A DNA stretch of 64,000 bases from the NCBI GenBank assembly GCA_035693615.1, contig DASSGH010000138.1, positions 1-64,000 of the forward strand. Direction: 5' to 3'. The notes under the pieces were generated by a model that did not search any database, had not been told where the DNA came from, and worked only from the letters and a program-made list of their open reading frames with translations. Source of the stretch: VAZQ01 sp035693615. Its GTDB lineage: Bacteria > Pseudomonadota > Alphaproteobacteria > Rhizobiales > Xanthobacteraceae. The position numbers and the translations under genes were made by a program. Of this stretch, positions 8,748 through 17,857 are shown in pieces (position 1 is the first letter of the stretch; each line of letters opens with the position of its first letter).

Positions 8748-9770
8748 TCATTCCTTCCGCCGCGCGTCGACCGCGAGCATCAGCAACGCGCGCTGCGCAA
8801 TCACGTCCGCCATTGCCGACTGTTGGCGCGCTTCGAGCATAGCTTCGGCCAGCCGCGCCATCGCGCGTTGAAGCCGCGTCGAACTCCACGTCCTCAGCGC
8901 CGACTCGACCAAGGGCTTGCGGTTGAAATGGACGAACGGCTGGATGCCTCCGGCGGCCTCGGTGACCGAGGCGCCTTGATCGATGGCAAGCCTCGCCCGA
9001 TGCAATTGCGCGACGTGCCGCAGCGCCGCCGACAAGATCGTGCCGGGCGCGGTGCCGGCGGTGCGCACCTTGCCGAATTGCGCTTCGAGTTCGCGGGTGC
9101 GACCGGCGAAGGCAGCATCGATCACGCCGTCGACGGCTAATGACGAGGCGTCGGCCGCGACTGCGACGACGTCGTCCAGCTCGACGCGCGCCTTGCCACG
9201 CGCGAACAGCGCGAGCTTGCGGATTTCATGGCGCGACGCGAGACGGTCGCCGCCAAGCAACGGAACGAGGGCGGCGCGGGCATCCGGCGAAATGGCAAGC
9301 TCGAATTCGCGCAACTCGTCGTCGATGAGACGGAGCAAGTCTCTTTCCGCATCGGGGTAGCACGGCAGCGCCGCGGCCTGTCTTGCGCGCTCGCAAATGG
9401 CGCGCAGCGGCGCACTGCGCTTGAGATCGCCGGCCTCGATAACGACGCGGCAGTCCGGCGGGGGAGTGGCAACGAGCGCCTCCAACGCGGGAGCAAAGTT
9501 GCGCCCGCCCGCTTTGACCCAGACGGCGCGGCGGCCGCCGAAGAGCGGAATCGTGTTCGCCTCCTCGACGAGACGCGTCGGCTCGCTTGCGAGTTCGTCG
9601 CCATCGAGGCGCGCAAGTTGAAACGGATCCTTCGGGTCATCGACCGATTTGCGCACCAGTGCTTCCACGCGCTCGCGAACTAGGCCCGCATCGGGGCCGA
9701 AGACCAGCACGATCGGCCGATCGGGGCGGGCGAGGAATCTTTCGATTTCGGAGGCTTTCAGCGCGACCAT
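8748..9770 (-). CDS. holA: DNA polymerase III subunit delta
   Basis: The delta subunit opens the sliding clamp ring within the clamp loader of DNA polymerase III. The 340-aa product starts MVALKASEIERFL, the usual alphaproteobacterial HolA N-terminus, and contains the conserved FGPDAGLVRERVEAL segment and GGRRAVWVK. I chose ATG 9770; an in-frame ATG at 9788 would add six residues (MLAIDL). It is the last gene of a minus-strand leuS-lptE-holA unit and converges with parB, with only 18 bp between the stops. Confidence 0.93.
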   Translation of the reverse strand: MVALKASEIERFLARPDRPIVLVFGPDAGLVRERVEALVRKSVDDPKDPFQLARLDGDELASEPTRLVEEANTIPLFGGRRAVWVKAGGRNFAPALEALVATPPPDCRVVIEAGDLKRSAPLRAICERARQAAALPCYPDAERDLLRLIDDELREFELAISPDARAALVPLLGGDRLASRHEIRKLALFARGKARVELDDVVAVAADASSLAVDGVIDAAFAGRTRELEAQFGKVRTAGTAPGTILSAALRHVAQLHRARLAIDQGASVTEAAGGIQPFVHFNRKPLVESALRTWSSTRLQRAMARLAEAMLEARQQSAMADVIAQRALLMLAVDARRKE

Positions 9771-9872
9771 GAGATCTATCGCCAGCACCTCTCGCTGGTG
9801 CCGCCGCGAGCGAATTGCGGACGCGGCCGCCGCGACCGAGACTCTTGCGATAGAGGATCGCGAGGTGAGCGC

Positions 9873-10490
9873 TTACGTCCCGGCGATGAAATAAGAGGCA
9901 AGCCGCGACCTGATGTTGTCGGCGATCACTTTCGCGGCACGCAGTTCGGCGTCCCGCAATCCGCGGACGCGGGCAAATCGCTGCTCCTGGCCCGGGATGT
10001 CATAGGACACGCGGGCGAAGGTCGTGCCGGTCACCACGATCTTGCCAGTCCCGATTTCGGTCAACGTGTAGCTCGCATTGAGCCCGTAGTTTTCGACGTC
10101 CGGCCGCGAGGTGTTGACATCGACGATGATCGACACCCGGGTCGAGGCGATGGAAATCTTCAAGCGATGGGTTGGGGGGGCCGCATAGCCGCCGCCGGTG
10201 AAGTCGTAGAGGAGCGCGTTGCGGATTTCGACCGCGATCCGCGACTCGTCGGTTCCCTTCGGTGCCGAGATCTGCAGGACGTCGACGGCGCTGAGTTGGT
10301 CGCGCAGGACCGGCCCGCCGGTGGGGGATTGCTCGCCATAAAGCGGCTGGAAACAACCGCCCGCGAGCGCGGCAATCGCCAGGGCGGCCACAGCCCGAAA
10401 TAGGCTCCGCTGCGATGGGGCGCATGACGCATGCGCGCCCGCGCATTCCCCCCGGCTGCAACCGGCCGACCCCCCCTCATGCCACCACAT
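9873..10490 (-). CDS. lptE: LPS-assembly lipoprotein LptE
   Basis: LptE is the outer-membrane lipoprotein that plugs the LptD barrel and helps insert lipopolysaccharide. The sequence carries a hydrophobic leader and the lipobox LAGGC with Cys46 as lipidation site, followed directly by FQPLYG, the characteristic mature N-terminus of this family. With ATG 10490 the n-region is unusually long (about 30 residues), so the true start may lie downstream, although no better ATG is seen. It overlaps the end of leuS by 14 bp, and the leuS-lptE-holA order is standard in this group. Confidence 0.9.
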   Translation of the reverse strand: MWWHEGGSAGCSRGECAGAHASCAPSQRSLFRAVAALAIAALAGGCFQPLYGEQSPTGGPVLRDQLSAVDVLQISAPKGTDESRIAVEIRNALLYDFTGGGYAAPPTHRLKISIASTRVSIIVDVNTSRPDVENYGLNASYTLTEIGTGKIVVTGTTFARVSYDIPGQEQRFARVRGLRDAELRAAKVIADNIRSRLASYFIAGT

Positions 10491-13101
10491 TGACGATCCT
10501 TTGCGGTACCACGATCACTTTCTTGGGCGGCTTCCCATCGAGCGCCCGTTTTACCGCATCGAGCGCCAAGACGGCGGACTCGATCTCGGTTTTGGCTGCA
10601 TTTCTGGCGACTGTGACATCGCCGCGCTTCTTACCATTGATTTGGACCGGAAGTGTGATCGTGCTTTCGATCAGCAGATCCGGCTCGAGCTGCGGCCAAG
10701 CCTCTGATGCGACTAGCGTTTTATGCCCCAGCGCGGCCCAACACTCCTCCGCGAGGTGTGGCATCATGGGGTGGAAAAGCGCAACCAGGATGTCAGCCGC
10801 CTCCCGCACCGCCCAGCGATAGTCCGCTGCTGGCTCGCTCTCGAGGTCGGCGAGCGAGGCCTGGAAGGCATTGGCAAACTCGTAGATATGGGCGACGCAC
10901 ACGTTAAAGCGCAGCCGCTCGATGTCCTCGGACACGCGCGCGAGCGCGCGGTGGACCGCCTTGCGCAGCGCCAGTGCCGGCTCGCTAAAGCGCGACGGGC
11001 GCGGCGATCCGGCGGGCGCGGCGACCTCTGCCGCCTCGCGCACGAGGCGCCATAGCCGCTGCACGAAACGCCAGGCGCCCTGCACGCCCTCCTCGGTCCA
11101 GATCACGTCGCGTTCGGGCGGCGAATCGGAAAGCATGAACCAGCGCGCGGTATCGGCGCCGTAGCTGGCGATGATGTCGTCCGGGTCGACCGTGTTGCGT
11201 TTCGATTTCGACATCTTCTCGATCGGACCGATCGTCACCGGTTCGCCGTTCGCAATCAGGGAAGCGCGCCGCGCTTCGCCGGCGCCTTCCACCTTCACCT
11301 CGGCGGGCACGACCCATTCGCCGTTGGCTGCCTGATAGGTCTCGTGCACCACCATTCCCTGCGTGAACAAGCCGGTGAACGGCTCATCGAGATCGATGTG
11401 TCCGGTCGCGCGCATGGCGCGGGTGAAGAAGCGGCTGTAGAGCAGGTGCAGGATGGCGTGCTCGATGCCGCCGATATACTGATCGACCGGCATCATCCGG
11501 TCGGCGACGGGGCGGTTGGTGGGACGCGTCGTCCATGGATCGGTGAAGCGGATGAAATACCAGGACGAGTCGACGAACGTGTCCATGGTGTCGGTCTCGC
11601 GCCGCGCCGGCCCGCTGCAGCTCGGGCATGCCACGTTTTTCCAAGTGGGGTGACGGTCAAGCGGATTGCCCGGTCGATCGAAGTCGACGTCGTCGGGCAA
11701 GGTGACCGGAAGCTCGCTCTGCGGCACTGGCACGATGCCGCAACGCTCACAGTGGATCACCGGGATGGGGCAGCCCCAGTAGCGCTGGCGCGAAATGCCC
11801 CAGTCGCGCAGCCGGAAATTGACTTGACGTGTGGCCACCGGCCGATCGGCATGGGACGCGTGCTCGAGGCGGCGCGCGACCTCCGCCTTCGCCTCTTCGA
11901 CGGTCATGCCATCGAGAAAACGCGAATTGATCATGCGCCCGTCGCCGTCATAGGCGGCATCGGTGATGACGAAAGTGCTGGGGTCTTGACCTGGCGGACA
12001 GACCACGGGCGTGTTGCCGAGGCCGTACTTGTTGGCGAAGTCGAGGTCGCGCTGGTCGTGTGCGGGACAGCCGAAGATCGCGCCGGTGCCGTAGTCCATG
12101 ACGATGAAGTTGGCGACATAGACCGGAAGCTTCCAACCGGCATCGAAGGGATGGACAGCCTTCATGCCGGTGTCGAAACCTTTCTTCTCCGCGGTATCGA
12201 TCAATTGCTGCGCGGTGCCGTGGCGTTTGCACTCGGCGATGAATTGGGCGAGCGCCGGGTTCTTGGCCGCGGCGGCGACCGCCAACGGATGGTCGGGCGA
12301 GAGCGCCATGAACTTGGCGCCGAATAACGTGTCATGGCGCGTCGTGAAGACCTCGAGCTCGTCTTCGCCGTTCGGCGTCGTCGCGGTATCGAGGGCGAAG
12401 CGAACGAGTAGCCCCTCCGATCGGCCGATCCAGTTGCGCTGCATGACGCGCACCTTCTCGGGCCAGCGATCGAGCCGGTCGAGCGCCTGCAGCAAATCCT
12501 CGGAAAACTTTGTGATGCCGAAGTACCATTGCGGCATCTCGCGTTGCTCGACCAGCGCGCCCGAGCGCCAGCCGCGCCCGTCGATCACCTGTTCGTTGGC
12601 GAGCACGGTCTGGTCGACCGGATCCCAGTTCACCTTGCCGAGCTTGCGCTCGACTAGCCCGGCGCGCAGGAAGTCGAGAAACATCTTTTGTTGGTGCTCG
12701 TAATAGGCGGGATCGCAGGTCGCGATCTCGCGCGCCCAGTCGAGCGACAGCCCCATGGATTTGAGCTGCGCCTTCATCGCGGCGATGTTCTGATAGGTCC
12801 ACGCCTTCGGGTGGACTTTGCGCTCCATGGCCGCGTTCTCGGCCGGCATGCCGAAGGCGTCCCACCCCATGGGATGCAGGACGTTCAGCCCCATGGCGCG
12901 TTTGAAGCGCGCGACCACATCCCCCATGGTGTAGTTGCGAACGTGTCCCATGTGGATGCGCCCGGACGGATACGGGAACATCTCGAGCACGTAGTATTTC
13001 TGGCGCGGATCGTCGTTGCGGGTGGCGAAGATGCCCCGCTCATCCCACACCTTTTGCCAGCGGGCCTCCGCCTCGCGAGCGTTGTAGCGTTCGATGACCA
13101 T
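10477..13101 (-). CDS. leuS: Leucyl-tRNA synthetase
   Basis: LeuS charges tRNA-Leu. The 874-aa product shows the HIGH-type motif in PYPSGRIHMGHVRN near residues 43-56, the editing domain with TRHDTLFGA and the conserved DQRDLDFANKYGL, and the KMSKSKRN signature before the anticodon-binding domain. The length is that of bacterial LeuRS. It starts at ATG 13101 and ends overlapping lptE. The frame is intact. Confidence 0.97.
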   Translation of the reverse strand: MVIERYNAREAEARWQKVWDERGIFATRNDDPRQKYYVLEMFPYPSGRIHMGHVRNYTMGDVVARFKRAMGLNVLHPMGWDAFGMPAENAAMERKVHPKAWTYQNIAAMKAQLKSMGLSLDWAREIATCDPAYYEHQQKMFLDFLRAGLVERKLGKVNWDPVDQTVLANEQVIDGRGWRSGALVEQREMPQWYFGITKFSEDLLQALDRLDRWPEKVRVMQRNWIGRSEGLLVRFALDTATTPNGEDELEVFTTRHDTLFGAKFMALSPDHPLAVAAAAKNPALAQFIAECKRHGTAQQLIDTAEKKGFDTGMKAVHPFDAGWKLPVYVANFIVMDYGTGAIFGCPAHDQRDLDFANKYGLGNTPVVCPPGQDPSTFVITDAAYDGDGRMINSRFLDGMTVEEAKAEVARRLEHASHADRPVATRQVNFRLRDWGISRQRYWGCPIPVIHCERCGIVPVPQSELPVTLPDDVDFDRPGNPLDRHPTWKNVACPSCSGPARRETDTMDTFVDSSWYFIRFTDPWTTRPTNRPVADRMMPVDQYIGGIEHAILHLLYSRFFTRAMRATGHIDLDEPFTGLFTQGMVVHETYQAANGEWVVPAEVKVEGAGEARRASLIANGEPVTIGPIEKMSKSKRNTVDPDDIIASYGADTARWFMLSDSPPERDVIWTEEGVQGAWRFVQRLWRLVREAAEVAAPAGSPRPSRFSEPALALRKAVHRALARVSEDIERLRFNVCVAHIYEFANAFQASLADLESEPAADYRWAVREAADILVALFHPMMPHLAEECWAALGHKTLVASEAWPQLEPDLLIESTITLPVQINGKKRGDVTVARNAAKTEIESAVLALDAVKRALDGKPPKKVIVVPQRIVNVVA

Positions 13102-13414
13102 GGAATGAGTATGCCTGCCGAAAGTTTACCAAGGCACTAGGGCAGCAGGGAGGCTCTGGTCAACCATTAGTGGCCGGCGCAATCTCAATCTCTGTCGCTG
13201 CTCGCTCAAGTCGGGAACAACGGTCAAATCTCGTCCGCCGTTCGTTCGAATATAGGGTGTAATAGGCCGCTGCTCCTGGCCTCAATCTCGCGGAAATCGG
13301 GTGGCCTGCCTATCTCTGATTTGGGAGCAAGGAGCGGAGTGCTTGCGCGGCTGGGATCCATAGATTGCCAGGCGAGGCGGACGTGATCCGCCGCGAACCT
13401 GATGGAGCAAGTCC
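13102..13414. other. 313-bp divergent spacer leuS/ada
   Basis: This non-coding stretch separates the minus-strand leuS start from ada on the plus strand and should contain both promoters. The only structure I can point to is a perfect 6-bp hairpin, GGCGGA/TCCGCC, at 13376-13392, just before the ada ribosome-binding region (GATGGAGCAAG). I see no convincing Ada-binding box, open reading frame or RNA gene. Confidence 0.5.
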
Positions 13415-14497
13415 ATGTCCTTGATGATGCGAGCCGACGAAAGGTCAGCGCCGCCCTCGCTCGACGACAGCCGCTGGAGAGCGGTGCAACGGCGTGATCG
13501 CGCTGCCGACGGCACGTTCGTTTACTGCGTGCGCACGACCGGCGTCTATTGCCGGCCCTCCTGCGCGGCGCGTCTGCCGCGGCGAGAGAACGTCATGTTC
13601 CATGCAACCTGCGCCGAGGCCGAGCGCGCCGGATTTCGGCCGTGCAAACGCTGCCGCCCCAATGCGCCTGGGTTGGCCGAGGCGCACGCAACCGTGGTCG
13701 CCCGGGCGTGCCGGCTGATCGAGCAGGCGGAGGAGCCGCCGACGCTCGATGAGTTGGCGCAGGCGGCCGGGATGAGCCGCTTCCACTTCCACCGCGTGTT
13801 CAAAGCGGTCACCGGCGTGACGCCCAAAGCCTATGTCGCCGGCGATCGGGCGAAGCGCGTGCGCGAGGAGCTCGCGTCGCGCGACACCGTCACGCAAGCG
13901 ATCTATGGCGCGGGCTTCAACTCCAACGGCCGCTTCTACGCCGCCGCGCCCGGTCTGCTCGGCATGACGCCGACGCAGTTCCGCAGCGGCGGTAACGGCA
14001 ACGTCATTCGCTTTGCCGTTGGCCAATGCTCGCTCGGTGCGATTCTGGTCGCGGCGACGGACAAAGGCGTGTGCGCCATCGAGTTCGGCGACGATGCGGA
14101 GGCATTGGTGCGCGGCCTACAGGACCGCTTTCCCAAGGCGCAGCTCCTCGGCGGGGACCAAGACTTCGACCAGCTCGTGGCCAAGGTCGTCGGCTTCGTC
14201 GAGGCGCCGGCGCAGGGCCTCGATCTCCCGCTCGACATCCGCGGCACCGCGTTCCAACAGCGGGTGTGGAAGGCAATCCGTGCCATCCCAGCAGGAGCGA
14301 CGGCGAGCTACCGGGATCTTGCCAAGCGGCTCGGAGCGCCCAAAGCTGTGCGCGCGGTGGCACAAGCCTGTGCGGCCAATGGCATCGCCGTCGCGATTCC
14401 CTGCCACCGGGTGGTGCGCACCGATGGGTCGACCTCCGGCTATCGATGGGGCGTTGCGCGCAAGCGCGCTTTGTTGACGCGGGAGAAGGCCGTATGA
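13415..14497 (+). CDS. ada: Bifunctional methylated-DNA repair protein and regulator Ada
   Basis: Ada removes methyl groups from DNA and, once self-methylated, activates alkylation-response genes. Three domains are visible in 360 aa. First is an N-terminal zinc domain with C46, C50, C77 and C80 in the order GVYCRPSC and FRPCKRC; C46 would accept methyl from phosphotriesters. Second is an AraC-type DNA-binding domain around TLDELAQAAGMSRFHFHRVFKAVTG. Third is an O6-methylguanine methyltransferase domain with the acceptor Cys330 in IPCHRVVR. It shares an ATGA overlap with the downstream dioxygenase, so the pair is translationally coupled and likely a self-induced repair operon. Confidence 0.95.
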   Translation: MSLMMRADERSAPPSLDDSRWRAVQRRDRAADGTFVYCVRTTGVYCRPSCAARLPRRENVMFHATCAEAERAGFRPCKRCRPNAPGLAEAHATVVARACRLIEQAEEPPTLDELAQAAGMSRFHFHRVFKAVTGVTPKAYVAGDRAKRVREELASRDTVTQAIYGAGFNSNGRFYAAAPGLLGMTPTQFRSGGNGNVIRFAVGQCSLGAILVAATDKGVCAIEFGDDAEALVRGLQDRFPKAQLLGGDQDFDQLVAKVVGFVEAPAQGLDLPLDIRGTAFQQRVWKAIRAIPAGATASYRDLAKRLGAPKAVRAVAQACAANGIAVAIPCHRVVRTDGSTSGYRWGVARKRALLTREKAV

Positions 14498-15252
14498 CCC
14501 GGCTACTTGCCGCCGAGCGCCGGTCTGCGCCTCCCGTCGGCGCAGACGCGCTAACCGCGCCGATTGCCGCGCTCGATTGGGCGGGCATTGCCGCGCAGCT
14601 CGATACCCACGGCTGCGCCACGACCGGGGCGCTGCTGACCCCGCAGCAATGCGCGGCCCTCGCTGCGAGCTACGCGTCGGACGCGTCGTTTCGAAGCCGC
14701 GTTGTGATGGCACGGCATGGCTTCGGACGCGGTGAATACAAATACTTCGCCTATCCGCTGCCCGAGGTAGTGGCGGCGCTGCGCGCTGCGCTTTATCCGC
14801 CGCTCGCCGACGTTGCGAACCGCTGGAATGATGCGCTGGGGATTGGCGTGCGGTTTCCGGGCGAGCACGCGGCCTATCTCGCTCGCTGTCATAAGGCCGG
14901 GCAGAGCAAGCCAACGCCGTTGCTGCTCGCCTACGGCGTCGGCGACTACAACTGCCTGCACCAAGATATCTATGGCGAGCATGTCTTCCCGCTGCAGGTT
15001 GCCTTTCTGCTGTCGCGTCCGGGCGAAGACTTCGCCGGGGGCGAATTCGTGCTCACCGAGCAGCGGCCGCGCATGCAGTCGCGGGCGGAAGTCGTTCCGC
15101 TCGCGCAAGGTGAAGGCGTCATCTTCCCCGTGCATCATCGGCCGGTGCAAGGCACGCGCGGGACCTACCGCGTCAACATGCGCCACGGCGTGAGCCGCCT
15201 GCGCTCGGGCCGCCGCCACACGCTGGGCATCATCTTCCACGACGGCGCGTGA
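14494..15252 (+). CDS. 2OG-Fe(II) oxygenase of the Ada operon
   Basis: The 252-aa protein is a 2-oxoglutarate/iron(II) dioxygenase of the family often found beside ada (COG3826-like), distinct in sequence from AlkB. The metal triad is visible as H156-Q-D158 in NCLHQDIYG and a distal His231 in NMRHGVSRL; R240/R241 shortly after would bind 2-oxoglutarate. I chose ATG 14494 because it overlaps the ada stop (ATGA) and the first residues continue without a break into the family core. The context suggests a role in alkylation damage, but the substrate is unknown; that link is an inference from the operon. Confidence 0.88.
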   Translation: MTRLLAAERRSAPPVGADALTAPIAALDWAGIAAQLDTHGCATTGALLTPQQCAALAASYASDASFRSRVVMARHGFGRGEYKYFAYPLPEVVAALRAALYPPLADVANRWNDALGIGVRFPGEHAAYLARCHKAGQSKPTPLLLAYGVGDYNCLHQDIYGEHVFPLQVAFLLSRPGEDFAGGEFVLTEQRPRMQSRAEVVPLAQGEGVIFPVHHRPVQGTRGTYRVNMRHGVSRLRSGRRHTLGIIFHDGA

Positions 15253-15305
15253 GTTGACGTGAGCTCATGGGCGGAAAACGGCGCGCCGCGTGCTAGGATC
15301 GCGCC

Positions 15306-16016
15306 ATGAGCGGCGCCGCGAATCTCGTCGAAACTCCTCTGGCGAAGGTCCGCGATCAGATCGCGCGCGCCTGTGCCGAAGCGCGGCGAGATCCGGCCGG
15401 GGTGACGCTCGTTGCCGTTTCGAAGACATTCGGCGCGGATGCGATCGAGCCGGTCATCGCTGAGGGCCAACGGATATTCGGCGAGAACCGCGTGCAGGAG
15501 GCGAAGGCGAAGTGGCCGCCGCTCAAGCAACGCCATGGAGGCATCGAGCTCCATCTCGTCGGCGCGCTACAGTCCAACAAGGCCAAGGAGGCGGTCGCGC
15601 TGTTCGACGCCATCCACTCCGTCGATCGGGCAAGTCTCGCCGAGGCGCTGGCCAAGGAGATCGCCAAGCAAGGCCGCGCGCCCACGCTGTTCGTCGAGGT
15701 CAATACCGGGGGCGAAGCGCAGAAGGCGGGAGTGTTGCCGGAAGAGACTGACGCCTTCATTGCGGCCTGCCGCGAACGCCACGGTCTGACCATCGCCGGG
15801 CTCATGTGCCTGCCGCCGGTCGATGAACCGCCGGCACCGCATTTTGCGCTGACGGCCAAGATCGCACGGCGCAATGGGCTATCGCTGTTGTCGATGGGCA
15901 TGAGCGCGGATTTTCCGCTCGCCATCGCGTTCGGCGCCACGCATGTGCGGGTAGGGACCGCCATCTTCGGGCAGCGGGCGCCTGCGACAAGCCAGGAGTT
16001 AGGTCACACGCTCTAG
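15306..16016 (+). CDS. YggS-family PLP homeostasis protein
   Basis: This 236-aa protein belongs to the YggS/PROSC (PLPHP) family, which binds pyridoxal 5'-phosphate and balances vitamin B6 without known enzymatic activity. The PLP-binding lysine is K40 in TLVAVSKTF. Other family blocks are FGENRVQEAKAKW, HLVGALQSNKAK and the C-terminal LSMGMSADFPLAI followed by GATHVRVGTAIFG. The start at ATG 15306 fits the family N-terminus. Its TAG stop shares the palindrome CTAG with the stop of the convergent L,D-transpeptidase gene. Confidence 0.95.
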   Translation: MSGAANLVETPLAKVRDQIARACAEARRDPAGVTLVAVSKTFGADAIEPVIAEGQRIFGENRVQEAKAKWPPLKQRHGGIELHLVGALQSNKAKEAVALFDAIHSVDRASLAEALAKEIAKQGRAPTLFVEVNTGGEAQKAGVLPEETDAFIAACRERHGLTIAGLMCLPPVDEPPAPHFALTAKIARRNGLSLLSMGMSADFPLAIAFGATHVRVGTAIFGQRAPATSQELGHTL

Positions 16017-16546
16017 ATGTCGATCGCGATCTGTGTGCGCGGCGCCAGTACCGCCAGCAGACGTTGGAGGTCGTTGCGCGTGAGCGCCACGCATCCCGCC
16101 GTCGGCCCTCGGTTGGGCCGCGCCACATGCACGAATACCGCGCTGCCGCGGCCTGCCACCCGCGGGCGGGTGTTGTGATCGATCTCAATGATGAAGTCGT
16201 AGAGGTGGTCGTCGCGCCAGAGGCGGTCGCCGCCGTCACCGGCCGAACGATGGAAGGGTCGATTGTACCGGCGGTCGGTGGTATCCTCGCACCAGGCGAG
16301 GGTAGGGCCAATGCGCCGGGCCGGCAGCAATGTGGGTGGGCGCGGATGGCGATCCGCCCGCCACCACAGGCGGATGAGCCGAAATTTGCCGCGCGGGGTT
16401 GTGCCGTCGCCCTCGAATTTGTTGGCGCGGATGCCTCCCCGTCCGAGCACCACCGGCAGCATCCGCGGCCCGGCGAGGAGGACGCCACGGGTGCGGTTGC
16501 CCGGCAGGGCCCGCACGCGGATCAGGGAAAGCGCCCGCCGTGGCAT
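16013..16546 (-). CDS. L,D-transpeptidase (YkuD) family protein
   Basis: The 177-aa product carries the YkuD catalytic signature: His140 in VFVHVARPN and, ten residues on, the nucleophile Cys152 in GPTAGCVALT. Such enzymes make 3-3 cross-links in peptidoglycan or attach proteins to it. The N-terminus (RGVLLAGPRMLPVVLGRGGI) matches the subgroup with KFEGDGTTPRGKF. I see no clear signal peptide, which is common for this short alphaproteobacterial subgroup; its location is therefore uncertain. It overlaps yggS by 4 bp tail to tail. Confidence 0.88.
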   Translation of the reverse strand: MPRRALSLIRVRALPGNRTRGVLLAGPRMLPVVLGRGGIRANKFEGDGTTPRGKFRLIRLWWRADRHPRPPTLLPARRIGPTLAWCEDTTDRRYNRPFHRSAGDGGDRLWRDDHLYDFIIEIDHNTRPRVAGRGSAVFVHVARPNRGPTAGCVALTRNDLQRLLAVLAPRTQIAIDI

Positions 16547-16675
16547 GAGTTAATCCTAGCGCGGAACGAATATGAGCCCAGCAATCCAGCTTGCCCTTTT
16601 CCCCTCGAATGCTCTATTTCGCGCCATGCCGTGCCGGGACGATGCCGTGAGGAATGCCGTTCCTGGGGCCGAGAC

Positions 16676-17362
16676 ATGACAAATACCCGCAAAATCCTGA
16701 TCGTGGACGACGATTCCGAGTTGCGCGAGGCTCTGGTAGAGCAACTCGCGCTGCATGAGGAGTTCGAGTCGATTGCCGTCGATAACGGCACGAAGGGGGT
16801 GCAAGCCGCCAAGGCCGGGCAGATCGATCTCGTGATCATGGATGTCGGTTTGCCCGATGTGGACGGACGCGAAGCCGTGCGCATTCTGCGCAAGAACGGC
16901 TTCAAGGCGCCGATCATCATGTTGACTGGGCACAACACGGATTCCGATACCATCCTCGGCCTCGAATCCGGCGCCAACGACTACGTGACCAAACCGTTCC
17001 GCTTCGCGGTGCTGCTGGCGCGCATTCGCGCGCAACTGCGCCAGCACGAGGCGAGCGAGGACGCGGTCTTCACCATCGGCCCGTACACGTTCCGGCCGAG
17101 CTCCAAGATTCTGCTCAATCCCAAGGGCAATAAGGTCCGCCTCACGGAGAAAGAGACGGCGATTCTGCGGTATCTTTATCGCGCCGGGCAGCGGCCGGTC
17201 TCGCGCGAGACGCTGCTGCAGGAAGTTTGGGGATACAATTCCGGCGTCACCACTCACACACTCGAGACGCACATCTACCGGCTGCGGCAGAAGGTGGAGA
17301 AAGATGCCGCCAGCCCTGCCATTCTGGTCACCGAAGCGGGCGGGTACAAGCTGGTGCCATAG
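16676..17362 (+). CDS. OmpR/PhoB-family response regulator (CenR-like)
   Basis: A 228-aa two-component regulator. The receiver domain has acidic residues D11-D13, the phosphoacceptor D56 in VIMDVGLPD, the LTGHN switch region and the YVTKPF lysine. A winged-helix DNA-binding domain follows (VRLTEKETAILRYLYRAG to EAGGYKLVP). I chose ATG 16676 because the receiver starts directly after it; upstream in-frame sequence is antisense to the transpeptidase gene. Strong conservation of this protein in Hyphomicrobiales and its similarity to the essential envelope regulator CenR are from memory and not proven here. No histidine kinase gene is adjacent. Confidence 0.9.
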   Translation: MTNTRKILIVDDDSELREALVEQLALHEEFESIAVDNGTKGVQAAKAGQIDLVIMDVGLPDVDGREAVRILRKNGFKAPIIMLTGHNTDSDTILGLESGANDYVTKPFRFAVLLARIRAQLRQHEASEDAVFTIGPYTFRPSSKILLNPKGNKVRLTEKETAILRYLYRAGQRPVSRETLLQEVWGYNSGVTTHTLETHIYRLRQKVEKDAASPAILVTEAGGYKLVP

Positions 17363-17371
17363 CGCCGCCCC

Positions 17372-17830
17372 ATGGCCATTGACGACGACATCGCCTTTCT
17401 CGAACGCGTGCCGACGATTGGTCCGCTGGGGCGCGCTGCGCTGCGCATTTTGGCGATCGGCGCGGAGACCCGCCACCTCAATGCGGGCGATGTGCTGTTC
17501 AGCGCCGGCGAGGCAGCGGACGGCGGTTACGTCGTCCAAGCGGGCCGATTCAGTCTCCAGGCGGCGGAGGACGGGAACGAGCTGACCGTCGGCCCAGGCA
17601 CGCTCCTGGGCGAGGTGGCGTTGTTCGCCGAGACGACGCGAACGGCGACCGCCACGGCGCTGGAGCCGGCGGCCGTGCTGTGCATTTCCCGGCCGCTTTT
17701 CATCCGGATGTTGGACAGCTTTCCGGACGCCGCGCGCAAGCTGCGCGAGACTCTTGCCGGTCGGCTCGATCTAGCGACGCGCGAGATCGCCAGTGTGGGC
17801 GCGTTCCTGGACGCCCACCAACCGAAGTGA
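17372..17830 (+). CDS. Cyclic nucleotide-binding domain protein
   Basis: The 152-aa product is a stand-alone cNMP-binding (CAP_ED) domain with the beta-roll motif GDVLFSAGEAADGGYVVQAG and the phosphate-binding-like stretch LGEVALFAETTRTATATA. There is no helix-turn-helix after it, so it is not a complete Crp/Fnr regulator. It begins 9 bp after the response regulator and is probably cotranscribed with it. Its role may be to sense a cyclic nucleotide or to act as a protein-interaction module; this is inference. Confidence 0.88.
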   Translation: MAIDDDIAFLERVPTIGPLGRAALRILAIGAETRHLNAGDVLFSAGEAADGGYVVQAGRFSLQAAEDGNELTVGPGTLLGEVALFAETTRTATATALEPAAVLCISRPLFIRMLDSFPDAARKLRETLAGRLDLATREIASVGAFLDAHQPK

Positions 17831-17857
17831 TCCCCTGAGCTCTATTCACGAGAGCAT

